Shown: positions 53,271 to 63,353 of the stretch, piece by piece
Numbering within the stretch: the first letter of the stretch is position 1
How the letters are laid out: every line of letters starts with the position of its first letter
DNA from: Saccharopolyspora gregorii
GTDB taxonomy: Bacteria > Actinomycetota > Actinomycetes > Mycobacteriales > Pseudonocardiaceae
NCBI RefSeq assembly: GCF_024734405.1
Contig: NZ_CP059556.1
Coordinates: forward strand, 5,952,001-6,016,000
Direction: 5' to 3'
DNA length: 64,000 bases
Notes under the pieces: model-generated
What the model was told of the DNA's origin: nothing
What the model saw: the letters and a program-made list of their open reading frames with translations, nothing else
The model's database searches: none
Position numbers and translations under genes: made by a program

Positions 53271-54797
53271 TCAGCTGCGGCGCGCCCGCTTCGCCTTCTT
53301 CGGCGGCGGCAGCGCACCTTCGGCGCGCAGCCGGGCGGCGTGCTCGGCGAGCGCGTCCACCAGAGCGGGCACCTGCGCCAGTTCCGGCTGCACGTCCACC
53401 CGCAGGCCGAACTCCTTGGCGGTCTCGGCCGTGTTCGGGCCGATGCAGGCCACCAGGGTCCGCGCGTGCGGCTTGCCCGCGATGCCGACCAGGTTCCGGA
53501 CCGTCGACGAGGAGGTGAAGCACACCGCGTCGAACCCGCCGGTCTTGATCATCTCGCGGGTCTCGGCCGGCGGCGGCGCGGCCCGGACCGTGCGGTAGGC
53601 CGTCACGTCGTCGATCTCCCAGCCGCGCTCGCGCAGTCCGGCGGCCAGCGTCTCGGTGGCGATGTCCGCCCGCGGCAGCAGCACCCGGTCCACCGGGTCC
53701 AAGATGTCGTCGTGCGGCGGGAAGTCCTGCAGCAGGCCCTCGCTGGACTGGTCGCCCGAGGGCAGCAGCTCCGGCGTGATGCCGAACGAGCGCACCTTCT
53801 CCGCGGTGGACTCGCCCACGCAGGCGATCTTCACACCGGAGAACGCGCGGGCGTCCAGCCCGAACTCGCGGAACTTCTCCCACACCGCGCGGACCGCGTT
53901 CGTGGAGGTGAACACCACCCACTGGTAGCGGCCGTCGACGAGGCCCTTCACCGCGCGCTCCATCTGCGCGGGGCTGCGCGGCGGCTCCACCGAGATCGTC
54001 GGCACCTCGTGCGAGACGGCGCCGTGCGACCAGAGCCGCTCGCTCATCGAACCGGCCTGCTCCTTGGTGCGCGGCACCAGGATCTTCCAGCCGTACAGCG
54101 CCCGGGACTCCCACCAGGACAGGCCCGAGCGGTCGCCCACGACCGAACCGATCGTCACGACCAGCTGGCCCTGCAGCTCACCGGCGTCGGCGGGCAGCGA
54201 GGCCAGCGTCGTGTCGATGGTGCGCTGCGAGACCGTGGTGCCGGAGGAGGTCACCGCCACCGGGGTCTGCGCGGTCAGGCCGTGCTCCATCAGCGCCGAA
54301 GCGGCCTCGGCCAGGTGGCTGCCCGTGGTGTGCAGCACCAGCGCGCCGGGGGCGGCGGCCAGCGCCGCCCAGTCCACCTCGCCGCGCACGTCGACCTCGG
54401 TGTGCCCGGCGCCGAGCGCGACTCCCGCGTAAGCGGGGACCGCGCTGCCCGGGGACACGCCGGGGACCACGTCGAAGGCCGCACCGGTCTTGGCGACCTC
54501 GCGGACCTCCCGGACCACGGCGTCCACCGTCATCGGATCACCGGCGACGAGCCGGACCACCGAGCGGCCGGTGTCGGCCTCCTTCGCCAGGTCCTGCGCG
54601 ACCTCGGCGGGTTCCCCCGCCGCCGGGCGCGACTCGGCGCCGTCGGCGGCCAGCGCCAGCACGTCGGCCGGCACGTCGGGGTCGGTCACCACCAGCGACG
54701 CGGTGGTGAGCAAGTACCGGGCCCGAACGGTGAGCAGGCCCGCGTCCCCTGGGCCGGAGCCCACGAATGCGACCCGTCCGGGGCTCTTGCGTGTCAT
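53271..54797 (-). CDS. hemD: Uroporphyrinogen-III synthase fused to a methyltransferase-like domain
   Basis: The 508-residue product has an N-terminal SUMT/CobA-type tetrapyrrole methylase fold (about 1-240) and a C-terminal HemD domain (about 250-495: [64 protein letters not shown]). HemD inverts ring D to make uroporphyrinogen III. The methylase half keeps [19 protein letters not shown] and [16 protein letters not shown], but the usual RLKGGDPFVFGRGGEE loop reads [20 protein letters not shown], so its activity is doubtful. ATG 54797 follows GGAGAG; an ATG at 54812 overlapping the hemC stop is an alternative. Confidence 0.9.
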   Translation of the reverse strand: MTRKSPGRVAFVGSGPGDAGLLTVRARYLLTTASLVVTDPDVPADVLALAADGAESRPAAGEPAEVAQDLAKEADTGRSVVRLVAGDPMTVDAVVREVREVAKTGAAFDVVPGVSPGSAVPAYAGVALGAGHTEVDVRGEVDWAALAAAPGALVLHTTGSHLAEAASALMEHGLTAQTPVAVTSSGTTVSQRTIDTTLASLPADAGELQGQLVVTIGSVVGDRSGLSWWESRALYGWKILVPRTKEQAGSMSERLWSHGAVSHEVPTISVEPPRSPAQMERAVKGLVDGRYQWVVFTSTNAVRAVWEKFREFGLDARAFSGVKIACVGESTAEKVRSFGITPELLPSGDQSSEGLLQDFPPHDDILDPVDRVLLPRADIATETLAAGLRERGWEIDDVTAYRTVRAAPPPAETREMIKTGGFDAVCFTSSSTVRNLVGIAGKPHARTLVACIGPNTAETAKEFGLRVDVQPELAQVPALVDALAEHAARLRAEGALPPPKKAKRARRS

Positions 54798-54811
54798 CAG
54801 CGCACTCTCCA

Positions 54812-55750
54812 TCAACTACTACCGGGACCGCTGAGCAAAGCGTCCCTGGCATCGAGCAGCTCGGCGGCCAAGGCCAGGCCCAACTGCTCTGCGGCGGTCG
54901 TCTCACCAGTGGCGGAGGCGCGCACCAGGCGGTTCTCGTCGGTCGCCATGACCCCGCGAACGGACAGCCGCTGCGCCACGCGCCCGTCCTCGTCGAGGTC
55001 CTCCACCACTTCGGCCAGCGCGCCGATCGGCGCACTGCAGCCTGCCTCCAGCGCAGCCAACATGGCGCGCTCGGCGGCCACCGCGGCGCGGCTGGCCTGG
55101 TCGTCCAGAACGGACTGGAGCAGGTGCTCGGTGTCCACGTCGTCGACGCGGCATTCCACAGCCAGCGCGCCCTGGGCGGGCGCGGGCAGCATCTGGAGTG
55201 GATCGAGCGATTCCGTGATCACCGCGAGCCGGCCGACTCTGGCCAGCCCGGCGCGGGCGAGCACGACGGCGTCCAGCTCACCGTCGGTCACCTTGCGCAG
55301 GCGGGTGTCCACGTTGCCGCGGATGCCGCGCACCTCCAGGCCGAGGCCGAGGGCCTCCAGCTGGCTGGCGCGGCGCGGCGAACCGGTTCCCACGAGGGAG
55401 CCCGGGGGCAGTTCACCGAGCGTCAGACCGTCCCGCGCCACCAGCGCGTCCCGCGGGTCCTCGCGGACCGGGACTGCGGCCAGCGACAGCCGGGGGTCTT
55501 GTTCGGTCGGCAGATCTTTGTAGGAGTGCACGGCGACGTCGACCTCGCCGCCGGCGAGGGCCTCGCGCAGCGCCGAGGTGAACACGCCCACGCCGATCTC
55601 GGCGATCGGCGCCATCGAGCGGTCGCCGGGCGTGGCCACCTCGACGAGCTGGGTGGGGTAGCCCGCGGCTTCCAGCTGCTCGGCGACCATCCCGGTCTGG
55701 GCCATCGCGAGCGCGCTGCCGCGCGTGCCGATGCGCAGCGTCTTGTTCAC
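54812..55750 (-). CDS. hemC: Hydroxymethylbilane synthase (porphobilinogen deaminase)
   Basis: The 312-residue enzyme polymerises four porphobilinogens. It has the [13 protein letters not shown] start, [33 protein letters not shown] and the dipyrromethane-carrying C238 in [14 protein letters not shown] 55750 overlaps the hemA stop (GTGA). Confidence 0.96.
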   Translation of the reverse strand: MNKTLRIGTRGSALAMAQTGMVAEQLEAAGYPTQLVEVATPGDRSMAPIAEIGVGVFTSALREALAGGEVDVAVHSYKDLPTEQDPRLSLAAVPVREDPRDALVARDGLTLGELPPGSLVGTGSPRRASQLEALGLGLEVRGIRGNVDTRLRKVTDGELDAVVLARAGLARVGRLAVITESLDPLQMLPAPAQGALAVECRVDDVDTEHLLQSVLDDQASRAAVAAERAMLAALEAGCSAPIGALAEVVEDLDEDGRVAQRLSVRGVMATDENRLVRASATGETTAAEQLGLALAAELLDARDALLSGPGSS

Positions 55751-57156
55751 CGGTCTTCACCGTCCTGTTCCGCCCCGTCCTGGGCGAGGGGGTCCCGCAG
55801 CAGCGCCTGCGCCGAGTGCGCGCCGGTCACCGGCACGTCCTCCGCGGAGCGGGGCGTGCGGATCGCGGTCGGCGCCTGCGGGTCCAGTTCGAAGAGTTCC
55901 CGCAGCGCCTCGGCGTAACCGGAGCCGCCGGGAACGGATGCCAGTTCCTTCACCCGGACCGTGGGTGCGTGCAGCAGCTTGTCCACGACGCGGCGCACCG
56001 TGCGGGACAGCTCGTCGCGCACCGGTCCGTCCAGTTCGGGCAGCCGCGAGTCCAGCCGCAGGAGTTCGGAGTCGACGACCTCGGCGGCGCGCTTGCGCAG
56101 CGCCGTGACCGTCGGGGTGACCTCGGCGGAGCGCTGCGAGGCGAGGTAGCCGCGCAGCTCGTCGGCGACGATCGCCGCGGCGCGGTCGGATTCGCTGCCG
56201 CCGCGCTGCGCGGTGAGCCGCGCTTGCAGGGTCTCCAGGTCGACGACGGCGACGCCGGGCAGCTCGGCGACCTCGGGCGCGGTGTCCCGCGGCAGCCCCA
56301 GATCGCAGAACAGCAGCGGCTGGCCGCTGTCGTCCCGGTCCCGCACCGCGTCGGCCACGACGTCCTCGGTGATCACGGCACCGACGGCTCCGGTGCAGGT
56401 CACCACGAGGTCGGCGGCGGCGATCGCGGAGCCGAGCCCCGCGAGCTCCACCGCGTCCGCCGGGATGCCCTCGGCGCGCAGCGACTCGGCGAGCCGGGCG
56501 CCGTTGGCGGCGGTGCGGTTGGCGATGACCACGGAGCCGATCCCGGCGCGGCGCAGCTGCGCGGCCGCCAAGCCGCCCATGGAACCCGCGCCGACGAGCA
56601 GCGCGCGCTTCCCGGCGACACCGCCCAGCAGCGCTTCGGCGTCGGACAGGGCCTCGGAGACCACCGAGGCACCGGCGGCGTCGATCTCGGTCTCGGCGTG
56701 CACCCGCTTGCCGACGCGCAGCGCCTGCTGCGCCAGCTCGTGCAGCGTGCGCCCGACGGTGCCGGCCTGGTCGGCGACGCCGTAGGCCTGCCGCAGCTGG
56801 CCGAGGATCTGCGCCTCGCCGACGACCATCGAGTCCAGCCCGGCGGCCACGGAGAACAGGTGCTCCACCGCGGCACCGGCGTAGTGCACGTAGAAGTGGT
56901 CGGCGAGCTCGGCGACCTCGGCCCCGGCCTTGCGGGCCAGCACCTCGGTCACGTCGTTCAGCCCGCCGTGGAAGGTCTCGGCGACCGCGTACACCTCGAC
57001 GCGGTTGCAGGTGGAGACCAGGAAGGCCTCGCTGATGTGCGGACGGCCGAGCAGCTCGTCGAGGACCTTGCCGACCTCGTCGGCGCCGATCGCGACCCTC
57101 TCCAGCACCCGTACCGGGGCGCTCCGGTGGGAGAGCCCGACGGTGAGCAGGTTCAC
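55747..57156 (-). CDS. hemA: Glutamyl-tRNA reductase
   Basis: The 469-residue enzyme reduces glutamyl-tRNA to glutamate-1-semialdehyde, the committed step of C5 heme synthesis. The catalytic Cys is C50 in STCNRVEVY, with [15 protein letters not shown] at the N-terminus, the NADPH domain [17 protein letters not shown] and a C-terminal dimerisation helix. GTG 57156 overlaps the rex stop (GTGA). Confidence 0.96.
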   Translation of the reverse strand: MNLLTVGLSHRSAPVRVLERVAIGADEVGKVLDELLGRPHISEAFLVSTCNRVEVYAVAETFHGGLNDVTEVLARKAGAEVAELADHFYVHYAGAAVEHLFSVAAGLDSMVVGEAQILGQLRQAYGVADQAGTVGRTLHELAQQALRVGKRVHAETEIDAAGASVVSEALSDAEALLGGVAGKRALLVGAGSMGGLAAAQLRRAGIGSVVIANRTAANGARLAESLRAEGIPADAVELAGLGSAIAAADLVVTCTGAVGAVITEDVVADAVRDRDDSGQPLLFCDLGLPRDTAPEVAELPGVAVVDLETLQARLTAQRGGSESDRAAAIVADELRGYLASQRSAEVTPTVTALRKRAAEVVDSELLRLDSRLPELDGPVRDELSRTVRRVVDKLLHAPTVRVKELASVPGGSGYAEALRELFELDPQAPTAIRTPRSAEDVPVTGAHSAQALLRDPLAQDGAEQDGEDR

Positions 57157-58016
57157 GGCCGAACCACCATCCCGTCCACATCACCGCGCTCCGGCGCGGA
57201 ATCGGAGTTCCCGTTCCCGTTCGCCCCGCCGCCCGGCGGACCGGCGTCGGTGCCGGCCACGCCGGGCACCACCATCGCCTCCTGGTTCCGGCGCGCGACG
57301 TGGAAGGACAGGATCTGCATCTCCACGGCCAGGTCGACCTTGCGCACCTCGACGTGCTCGGGGACCTGCAGGACGACCGGGGCGAAGTTCAGGATGCACA
57401 CCACGCCGCCTTCGACGAGGCGGTCGCAGACGTCCTGCGCCCCCTCGGTGGGCGTGGCGATGACGCCGATGGTGACCTCGCGCTCGCGGCAGACCTCGAC
57501 GATGTCGTCGACGGAGCTGACCGGGATGCCGCCGACCGGCACGTCCAGCAGGTCGGGGTCGAGGTCGAACAGCGCGGCCACCGGGAAGCCCCGGTTCAGG
57601 AAGCCGCCGTAGTTGGCGAGCGCGTGCCCCAGGTTCCCGATGCCGGCCACGGCGACGCGGTGCTTCTTGGTGAGCCCGAGCGTCCGCTCGATCTGGCCGA
57701 TCAGCACCGCCACGTCGTAGCCGACGCCGCGGGTGCCGTAGGAGCCGATGTAGGACAGGTCCTTGCGCAGCTTCGCCGAGTTCACCCCGGCGAAGGCGGC
57801 GAGCTCTTCGCTGGACACGGTGCCGGTGCCGCGCTCTTCGAGGCCGGACAGCACGCGCAGGTACACCGCGAGGCGTGCGACGGCCGCTTCCGGAATGGCC
57901 CGCGCCCGTTCCCGGGCGGCGGGGACCGCGATGGATTCGGCGGGTGACCCTGACCCGGACGGGACGTCCGCCGGCTGCCCGGCCTCGTCCCGTTCGCCCT
58001 CTCCGTGGGCCGTCAC
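57153..58016 (-). CDS. rex: Redox-sensing transcriptional repressor Rex
   Basis: The 287-residue product has an N-terminal winged helix (about 42-95: [33 protein letters not shown]) and a Rossmann domain binding NADH/NAD+ ([19 protein letters not shown], then [17 protein letters not shown]). A low-complexity N-terminal extension and a Gly/Asn/Asp-rich tail flank the core. Rex releases DNA when NADH rises. GTG 58016 follows GAGGGAGAG. The order rex-hemA-hemC-hemD is the same as in Streptomyces coelicolor, where Rex represses its own operon and respiratory genes. Confidence 0.95.
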   Translation of the reverse strand: MTAHGEGERDEAGQPADVPSGSGSPAESIAVPAARERARAIPEAAVARLAVYLRVLSGLEERGTGTVSSEELAAFAGVNSAKLRKDLSYIGSYGTRGVGYDVAVLIGQIERTLGLTKKHRVAVAGIGNLGHALANYGGFLNRGFPVAALFDLDPDLLDVPVGGIPVSSVDDIVEVCREREVTIGVIATPTEGAQDVCDRLVEGGVVCILNFAPVVLQVPEHVEVRKVDLAVEMQILSFHVARRNQEAMVVPGVAGTDAGPPGGGANGNGNSDSAPERGDVDGMVVRP

Positions 58017-58371
58017 TGGCTCTCCCTCGACCTGACTTGGTGCTGCTCGTCCGCCGCGCTCGCCGGCCGAGCGGCGCACCGGAGTGGAAACGGGGGTGCG
58101 AACCGCCGACCTCGATGACACGGCTCGAACTCCACCGTAGCCATTTGTGAAGACATGCACAAAGTTCCCCGACGTCCGCACCAGCGGCCGCCGGACCACC
58201 CCGCACCATGATGTCGGATGCGCCCCCCGCCAGCCAAAACGGCTGGTCAGAGCGACGATATCGGTGTCATCGCGCGGCTTCCGATGCGTTTTCCGCCGCG
58301 CAGGCGACCTCCCGGCCCGCCGCCCGGTGCGAAACGACACACCGGCCGGCACCGGGCCGGTGCACGGCGGG
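58017..58371. other. Gene-free rex upstream region
   Basis: This 355-bp spacer carries the rex promoter and operator at 58134-58162 and about 110 nt of rex leader. I see no gene in the rest. Confidence 0.6.
58134..58162 (-). promoter_or_regulatory. rex promoter with overlapping Rex operator
   Basis: On the minus strand, -35 TTGTGC (58162-58157), a 17-bp spacer and -10 TACGGT (58139-58134). The operator TTGTGAAGACATGCACAA (58145-58162, + strand) matches 13 of 14 defined positions of TTGTGAAnnnnTTCACAA and covers the -35 box and spacer, so bound Rex would block its own promoter. Confidence 0.8.
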
Positions 58372-58632
58372 TCAGCGGCTGAGCGCGGCGCGGAGCCGGG
58401 CGGGTTCGACCTTCCAGTAACCGTGCTCGACGCCGTCCACCAGGACGACCGGCACCCGGTCGCCGTACTCGGCGCGCTGCTCGGGGTCGGCGTCCACGTC
58501 CTCGGTCGCCCACGGCACGTCGAGCTCGGCGCACACCTCGCGGACGGCGGCGAGCGCCTCGTCGCACAGGTGGCACTGCTCGCGCACCAGCAGCGTCACC
58601 GCGTGCTGCCCCGATTCCCCGGTTCCCGGCAC
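58372..58632 (-). CDS. Glutaredoxin-like protein
   Basis: The 86-residue thioredoxin-fold product has a CxxC site in VREQCHLCDEAL and the cis-Pro region RVPVVLVDGVEHGYWKVE, typical of the short DUF836/glutaredoxin-like family. It may serve as a cytoplasmic thiol reductant; next to rex and hem genes the role is probably redox-linked but unproved. GTG 58632 follows GGAGGAGGT. Confidence 0.85.
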   Translation of the reverse strand: MPGTGESGQHAVTLLVREQCHLCDEALAAVREVCAELDVPWATEDVDADPEQRAEYGDRVPVVLVDGVEHGYWKVEPARLRAALSR

Positions 58633-58677
58633 TTCCGACCTCCTCCAGCGGACCTGCCCCCAAGGTAGCGGGACCGG

Positions 58678-60207
58678 TCAGGCCGGCGGGGTGCGGAGCG
58701 TGCGGCGGGCGATCTTGCCGGTCGGCGAGTGCGGGAGCTCGGTGGCGAAGCCGACCTCGACGGGGACCTTGAACTTGGCGAGCCGGGCCGCGCAGTGCGC
58801 CCGCACCGAGTCCTCGGTGAGCTCGGTTCCGGGGCCGGCGACGACGACGGCCCGGACCGCCTCGCCGCGCGCCTCGTCGGGCACGCCGACCACGGCGGAT
58901 TCGACGACGCCGGGCAGTTCGGCGAGCACCGCCTCCACCTCCCGCGGGTACACGTTGAAGCCGTTCACGATGATCAGGTCGGTGGCGCGGTCCACCAGGT
59001 GCAGGTCGCCGTCGGCGTCGAAGTAGCCGACGTCGCCGGTGCGGAACCAGCCGTCCTGGTCCGGTCCGTGCGCCGCGTCCGGCCAGTAGCCGCGGAACAG
59101 GTTCGCCCCGCGCACCGACACCCGGCCGGTGTCGCCGTCGGCCTCGTCGATCGGGGAGCCGTCGGTGTCCACGAGCCGCAGCTGCACGCCCGGCAGCGCG
59201 CGGCCCACCGATCCCGGTTTGGCCCGGCCCCCGGCGAGCGTGGTGGTCAGCACCGGCCCGGTCTCGGTGAGGCCGTAGCCCTCGAACACGTCCAGCCCGG
59301 TCGCGGAGCGCACCGCGCTCGCCACGTCGGCGCCCAGCGGGGCCGCGCCGGAAGTCAGCAGCCGCACCGTGGACAGGCCCTCGCGGAGCCGGTGGGGTTC
59401 CAGCCGCAGCCACTCGCGGTACATCGGCGGCACGCCCACCACACCGGTGACCCGGTGCCGCGAGATCGCGGTCAGCGCCTCCTCGGCGTCGAAGCGCGGC
59501 AGCAGCACGGCGGTGGCACCGACGGCGGCGACCTGCAGCATGCCGGGGCCGAGGCCGAAGGCGTGGTACATCGGCAGCGCGAGCAGCACCCGATCGGCGG
59601 CGTTGACCGGCATCGGGCGCAGCCGCCCGCACTGGTGCACGTTCGCCAGCAGCGCCGCGTGCGGCAGCATCGCGCCGCGCGCCGGCCCGGAGGTGCCGGA
59701 GGTGTAGCAGAGCACGGCGAGGTCGGCGGGTTCCCGCGGCAGCTCCTGCTCGGCGCGCTCCTCGCCGGTCGGCGGGTCGAGCTCGGCGATGCCGCCGAGG
59801 TCGCGGACGGCGGTGCCCGCCGGAGCACCGCCGCGGACGAGCAGCGCGGCGCCGCTGTCGTCGAGGACGCGGCGCAGCTCCGGCGCGGGCGCCGAGGGCG
59901 GCAGCGGCACGGCGACGGCGCCGGCCCGGAACGCGGCGAACAGCGCGACGCAGAACTCGAACCCGGTGGGCAGCGCCAGCGCCACCCGGTCCCCGGGCCG
60001 CACGCCGGCCTCCCGCAGCCGCCACCCGTAACCGGTGCAGGCGGCGTCCAGCTCGGACCAGCTCATCCGGTGCCCGGCGAGGTCGATCAGCGCGGGGTGG
60101 CCGGGTCCGCGCTCGGCGGCGGCGCGCACGAGGTCGGCCAGGTTGACGTCGGGCGCGGTGGCGCCGGTCCGGCCGGTGACCGGGGGTGGGCACGCTTCGG
60201 TCGACAT
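58678..60207 (-). CDS. Acyl-CoA ligase (AMP-forming)
   Basis: This 509-residue ANL-superfamily enzyme has the P-loop VLCYTSGTSGPARGAML, VFEGYGLTETGPVLTTT, DGWFRTGDVGYFDADGDL, DLIIVNGFNVYPREVEAVL and the catalytic lysine in LPHSPTGKIARRTLR. It most resembles fatty-acyl-CoA ligases, but the acid is not evident. ATG 60207 follows GGAGGTG. It is divergent from the sigma factor gene and 45 bp upstream of the glutaredoxin-like gene. Confidence 0.88.
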   Translation of the reverse strand: MSTEACPPPVTGRTGATAPDVNLADLVRAAAERGPGHPALIDLAGHRMSWSELDAACTGYGWRLREAGVRPGDRVALALPTGFEFCVALFAAFRAGAVAVPLPPSAPAPELRRVLDDSGAALLVRGGAPAGTAVRDLGGIAELDPPTGEERAEQELPREPADLAVLCYTSGTSGPARGAMLPHAALLANVHQCGRLRPMPVNAADRVLLALPMYHAFGLGPGMLQVAAVGATAVLLPRFDAEEALTAISRHRVTGVVGVPPMYREWLRLEPHRLREGLSTVRLLTSGAAPLGADVASAVRSATGLDVFEGYGLTETGPVLTTTLAGGRAKPGSVGRALPGVQLRLVDTDGSPIDEADGDTGRVSVRGANLFRGYWPDAAHGPDQDGWFRTGDVGYFDADGDLHLVDRATDLIIVNGFNVYPREVEAVLAELPGVVESAVVGVPDEARGEAVRAVVVAGPGTELTEDSVRAHCAARLAKFKVPVEVGFATELPHSPTGKIARRTLRTPPA

Positions 60208-60356
60208 GGCGCACCTCCATCGCCGTCCCCGCGGCGCGTCCGCGGCCGGGGGTGTTCGACATCACTCAACCGCGTCGGAGGGCGGCGGGGCAACCGCGAT
60301 GAATCCGAAACCTCGGAGCACTACCTACTTATGAGTAACAACACGTATGCTCCGGC

Positions 60357-60372
60357 GGAACCACCTGGTTCC
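60357..60372. promoter_or_regulatory. Inverted repeat upstream of the BldN-like sigma gene
   Basis: GGAACCACCTGGTTCC is a perfect 7-bp inverted repeat with a 2-bp centre, 95 bp before the sigma factor start and just downstream of TATGCT (60345-60350), a -10 candidate in an AT-rich patch. It could be an operator or a short hairpin in the leader. Confidence 0.4.
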
Positions 60373-60466
60373 ACTTCACAGCACCAGACCAGCACGCCCC
60401 CGGTGATCCGCGGCTCGCGCAGCACCGCGAACGGGTCACCACCACGGCAGGAGGTCGGTCGAGACA

Positions 60467-61135
60467 ATGCTCAGCACGCTGCCCATCCCCGTCCATCCGG
60501 CTCCCTCCCGGCCCGCGCACCTGCCGCACCGCCCCGCGCACCCCCGCGCCGAACCGCGGCCCGCGCCCGAGGCGCCCGTGCCCGGCGAGAGCTGGCGGCA
60601 CGTGAGCGCGGCGCAGAACGGCGACCTCGACGCGTTCGGCAGGCTCTACGACGAGTACTCGCCCGTCGTGTACCGCTACGTGCTGTTCCGGGTCAGCGAC
60701 CACTGCCTCGCCGAGGACATCACCAGCGAGACCTTCCTGCGGGCGCTGCGGCGCATCGCCACCGTCAGCTACCAGGGCCGGGACGTCGCCGCCTGGTTCA
60801 TCACCATCGCGAAGAACCTGGTGCTCGACCACGTGAAGTCCAGCCGGACCCGGCTGGAAGTGCCGATCCCCGAGCTCCCCGACGCCCAGCACCGAACGCA
60901 GCACCACGGCGGCCCGGAGCAGCACGTGCTCGACGCCGCCACCCAGCAGGAGCTGCTGCGCTGCGTGCGGCAGCTCAACCCGGACCAGCGCGAATGCATC
61001 CGGCTGCGGTTCATGCAGGGCCTGTCGGTCACCGAGACCGCCCAGCGCATGCAGCGCGGCGAAGGCGCCGTCAAAGCGCTGCAGCACCGCGCCGTGCGGC
61101 GCCTCGGCCAGCTGCTGCCCGACGACCTGCGCTGA
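60467..61135 (+). CDS. bldN: ECF sigma factor, BldN type
   Basis: The 222-residue product has a Pro/His/Arg-rich N-terminal extension (1-45), sigma region 2 (DAFGRLYDEYSPVVYRYVLF, ITSETFLRALRRI), and region 4 (LNPDQRECIRLRFMQGLSVT, ETAQRMQRGEGAVKAL). These segments, the extension and the ending LLPDDLR agree closely with Streptomyces BldN, which drives aerial-hypha genes (chaplins, rodlins, bldM). The rex-hem region and the HAD gene are also beside bldN in Streptomyces. AGGAGGT lies 12 nt before ATG 60467, slightly far. No anti-sigma gene (rsbN) follows. Confidence 0.82.
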   Translation: MLSTLPIPVHPAPSRPAHLPHRPAHPRAEPRPAPEAPVPGESWRHVSAAQNGDLDAFGRLYDEYSPVVYRYVLFRVSDHCLAEDITSETFLRALRRIATVSYQGRDVAAWFITIAKNLVLDHVKSSRTRLEVPIPELPDAQHRTQHHGGPEQHVLDAATQQELLRCVRQLNPDQRECIRLRFMQGLSVTETAQRMQRGEGAVKALQHRAVRRLGQLLPDDLR

Positions 61136-61203
61136 CCCGGGCCGATCGAAGCCGGTCCCGGCCGATCAGCGCGGACCGCGCCAACGCGCCGGGCGGGAGC
61201 CTC

Positions 61204-61209
61204 TAAGCT
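61204..61209 (+). promoter_or_regulatory. Possible -10 box of the HAD phosphatase gene
   Basis: TAAGCT would give a leader of about 110 nt; no clear -35 is visible. Confidence 0.25.
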
Positions 61210-61326
61210 GGAGGCCTTGCTGGGCCGGGTCGCCGCACCGGCGGGAACGCCCCGCTCAGCGACCCTGGTACGCCAGGACCCGAACCCGAGCAACATCCAG
61301 CCGGAGCAAGACCGGGAGGCGCGGCG

Positions 61327-62361
61327 GTGCCGACAAGTCCAGGCCCAGCCGAAGGCCCAGGCCACGACGGCCGACGGCGCGGCGGCTCGGCGCGCCACGA
61401 CCGGGAGGCCGGGGGCGAGGACGCGGCCGAGCCGCGGCTCGGCCCGCCGGACGGCGAGCCGCGCGAGACCCCGTCCGCGCTGGACCCCGCCGAGGGCTCG
61501 TTCGACAGCGCGAAGGTCGCCGGCCGCGCCTCGGCCGAAGCGGCCGTGGCGGGAGCGGAACCGGGCGGGTCGCTGACCGCGCCGCCGGACCTCACCGCCG
61601 CCGCCTTCTTCGACGTGGACAACACGATGATGATGGGCGCCTCGCTGTTCCACTTCGCCCGCGGCATGGCGGCCCGCAAGTTTTTCACCGCCTCCGACCT
61701 CGCCGGGTTCGCGTGGCAGCAGCTGAAGTTCCGCGTCGGCGGCCGGGAGAACGCCGACGACGTGCAGGCCAGCCGGGAGCAGGCGCTGTCGTTCGTCGCC
61801 GGGCGCAAGGTCGCCGAGCTCGTGGAGCTCAGCGAGGAGATCTACGACGAGCTGATGTCCGACCGCATCTGGGCGGGCACCCGCGCCCTCGCCCAGATGC
61901 ACCTCGACGCCGGTCAGCGGGTGTGGCTGGTGACCGCGACCCCGGTGGAGCTGGCGCAGATCATCGCCCGGCGGCTCGGGTTGACCGGTGCGCTGGGCAC
62001 CGTGGCCGGGCACGTGGACGGCGTCTACACGGGGCGGCTGGTCGGCGAGATGCTGCACGGGCGGGCGAAGGCGCACGCGGTGCGCGCGCTGGCCGCCAGC
62101 GAGGGCCTGGACCTGCGCCGCTGCACCGCGTACTCGGACTCGGCGAACGACGTGCCGATGCTGTCCGCGGTGGGCACCGCGGTGGCGGTCAACCCGGACC
62201 AGCGGCTGCGGGACATCGCCCGGTCCCGGGGCTGGGAGATCCGCGACTTCCGCACCGGGCGCAAGGCCGCCCGCATCGGCGCGCAGTCGATGCTCGGCGC
62301 CAGCGCGGTCGCGGGCGCCATCGCGGCGGGCCTCGCCTACCGGCGTCGCGACCGCTCCTGA
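61327..62361 (+). CDS. HAD-IB family phosphatase (SerB1-like)
   Basis: The 344-residue product has a disordered N-terminus (1-85) and a HAD core: motif [12 protein letters not shown] (Asp nucleophile), motif [12 protein letters not shown], and motif [16 protein letters not shown]-terminal hydrophobic stretch ([18 protein letters not shown]) may associate with the membrane. Relatives are annotated as phosphoserine-phosphatase-like, but the HAD-IB group beside PlsC-type acyltransferases may act on lipid intermediates. GTG 61327 follows GGGAGG at 7 nt. It converges with the acyltransferase gene. Confidence 0.88.
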   Translation: MPTSPGPAEGPGHDGRRRGGSARHDREAGGEDAAEPRLGPPDGEPRETPSALDPAEGSFDSAKVAGRASAEAAVAGAEPGGSLTAPPDLTAAAFFDVDNTMMMGASLFHFARGMAARKFFTASDLAGFAWQQLKFRVGGRENADDVQASREQALSFVAGRKVAELVELSEEIYDELMSDRIWAGTRALAQMHLDAGQRVWLVTATPVELAQIIARRLGLTGALGTVAGHVDGVYTGRLVGEMLHGRAKAHAVRALAASEGLDLRRCTAYSDSANDVPMLSAVGTAVAVNPDQRLRDIARSRGWEIRDFRTGRKAARIGAQSMLGASAVAGAIAAGLAYRRRDRS

Positions 62362-62382
62362 CGGGGCGGCCGGCCCGGCGGC

Positions 62383-63321
62383 TCACCCCAGGAAGACGTT
62401 CTGGCGGCCGGCCAGCAGGCGGTAGAGGGTCTGCTGGATGATCTCACGGACCTGGTCGCTGAGGCTGAACACGACCATCGGGTCGTCGGCGGCCCCCTCC
62501 CCGTAGGAGGCGGTCTCCACCGGCTCGCCGAACTCGATGTACCACTTCGACGGCAGCGGCACCGCGCCCAGCAGCCCGAAGTGCGGGAACAGCGGCGTCA
62601 CCGGGAAGTACGGCAGCCCCAGCAGCCTGGCCAGCGGCCGGATGTCGCCGAGCTTCGGGTAGATCTCCTCGGCCCCCACGATCGAGCAAGGCACGATCGG
62701 CACCCCGGTGCGCATCGCCGCCGACACGAACCCGCCGCGGCCGAAGCGCTGCAGCTTGTACCGGTCCCGGTAGGGCTTGCCGACGCCCTTGAAGCCCTCC
62801 GGCCACACGCCGACCAGTTCACCGGCCCGCAGCAGCCGCTCCGCGTCCGGGTTGCACGCCAGGGTGTGCCCGGCCTTGCGCGCCAGCGAACCGACCATCG
62901 GCAGCCGGAACACCAGGTCCGCGCCGAGCATCCGCAGGTGCCTGCCCGGGTCGTGGTGGTCGCGCAGCGCGACCGTCGTCATCAGCGCGTCCAGCGGCAG
63001 CGTGCCCGAGTGGTTCGCGACCACGAGCGCGCCCGAGTCGGGGACGTTCTCCAGCCCGATCGCCTCGACCCGGAACCACTTCTCGTACAGCGGCCGCAGC
63101 GGCGGCACCACCAGGTGGTCGGTGAGGTCCTCGTCGAAGCCGAACTCGTCGACCTGGTAGTCGCCGAGCAGCCTGCGGCGGGCGAAGGCCAGCGCGTCGG
63201 CGACCGCGTCCTCCCAGCCGTCCTCGCGCTCCTCCGGCTCGGGCAGCGGGGCGGGGCCGGGCCGCGCACCGCCGGGACGCTGGTCCGCCGGGTGCAGCGG
63301 GATCACTCGGGCGTCCGCCAT
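62383..63321 (-). CDS. PlsC-type lysophospholipid acyltransferase
   Basis: The 312-residue product has the 1-acylglycerol-phosphate acyltransferase motifs VANHSGTLPLDAL (HX4D catalytic pair) and VWPEGFKGVGKPY (acceptor-binding PEG), and VPIVPCSIVGAEEIYPKLG. It probably acylates a lysophospholipid or glycolipid at the membrane. ATG 63321 follows AGGAGG. It lies 32 bp after the epimerase gene, matching the galE2-Rv0502 pair of M. tuberculosis. Confidence 0.9.
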   Translation of the reverse strand: MADARVIPLHPADQRPGGARPGPAPLPEPEEREDGWEDAVADALAFARRRLLGDYQVDEFGFDEDLTDHLVVPPLRPLYEKWFRVEAIGLENVPDSGALVVANHSGTLPLDALMTTVALRDHHDPGRHLRMLGADLVFRLPMVGSLARKAGHTLACNPDAERLLRAGELVGVWPEGFKGVGKPYRDRYKLQRFGRGGFVSAAMRTGVPIVPCSIVGAEEIYPKLGDIRPLARLLGLPYFPVTPLFPHFGLLGAVPLPSKWYIEFGEPVETASYGEGAADDPMVVFSLSDQVREIIQQTLYRLLAGRQNVFLG

Positions 63322-63353
63322 CTGGCCTCCTGGTTGCCGCAGTCTGGTCAAGG

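Noticed and set aside
60336-60466. Small open frame beginning at an ATG upstream of the BldN-like gene
   Set aside because: It runs on out of frame through the sigma factor gene without a stop, has no ribosome site, and overlaps the inverted repeat; it is more likely leader sequence.
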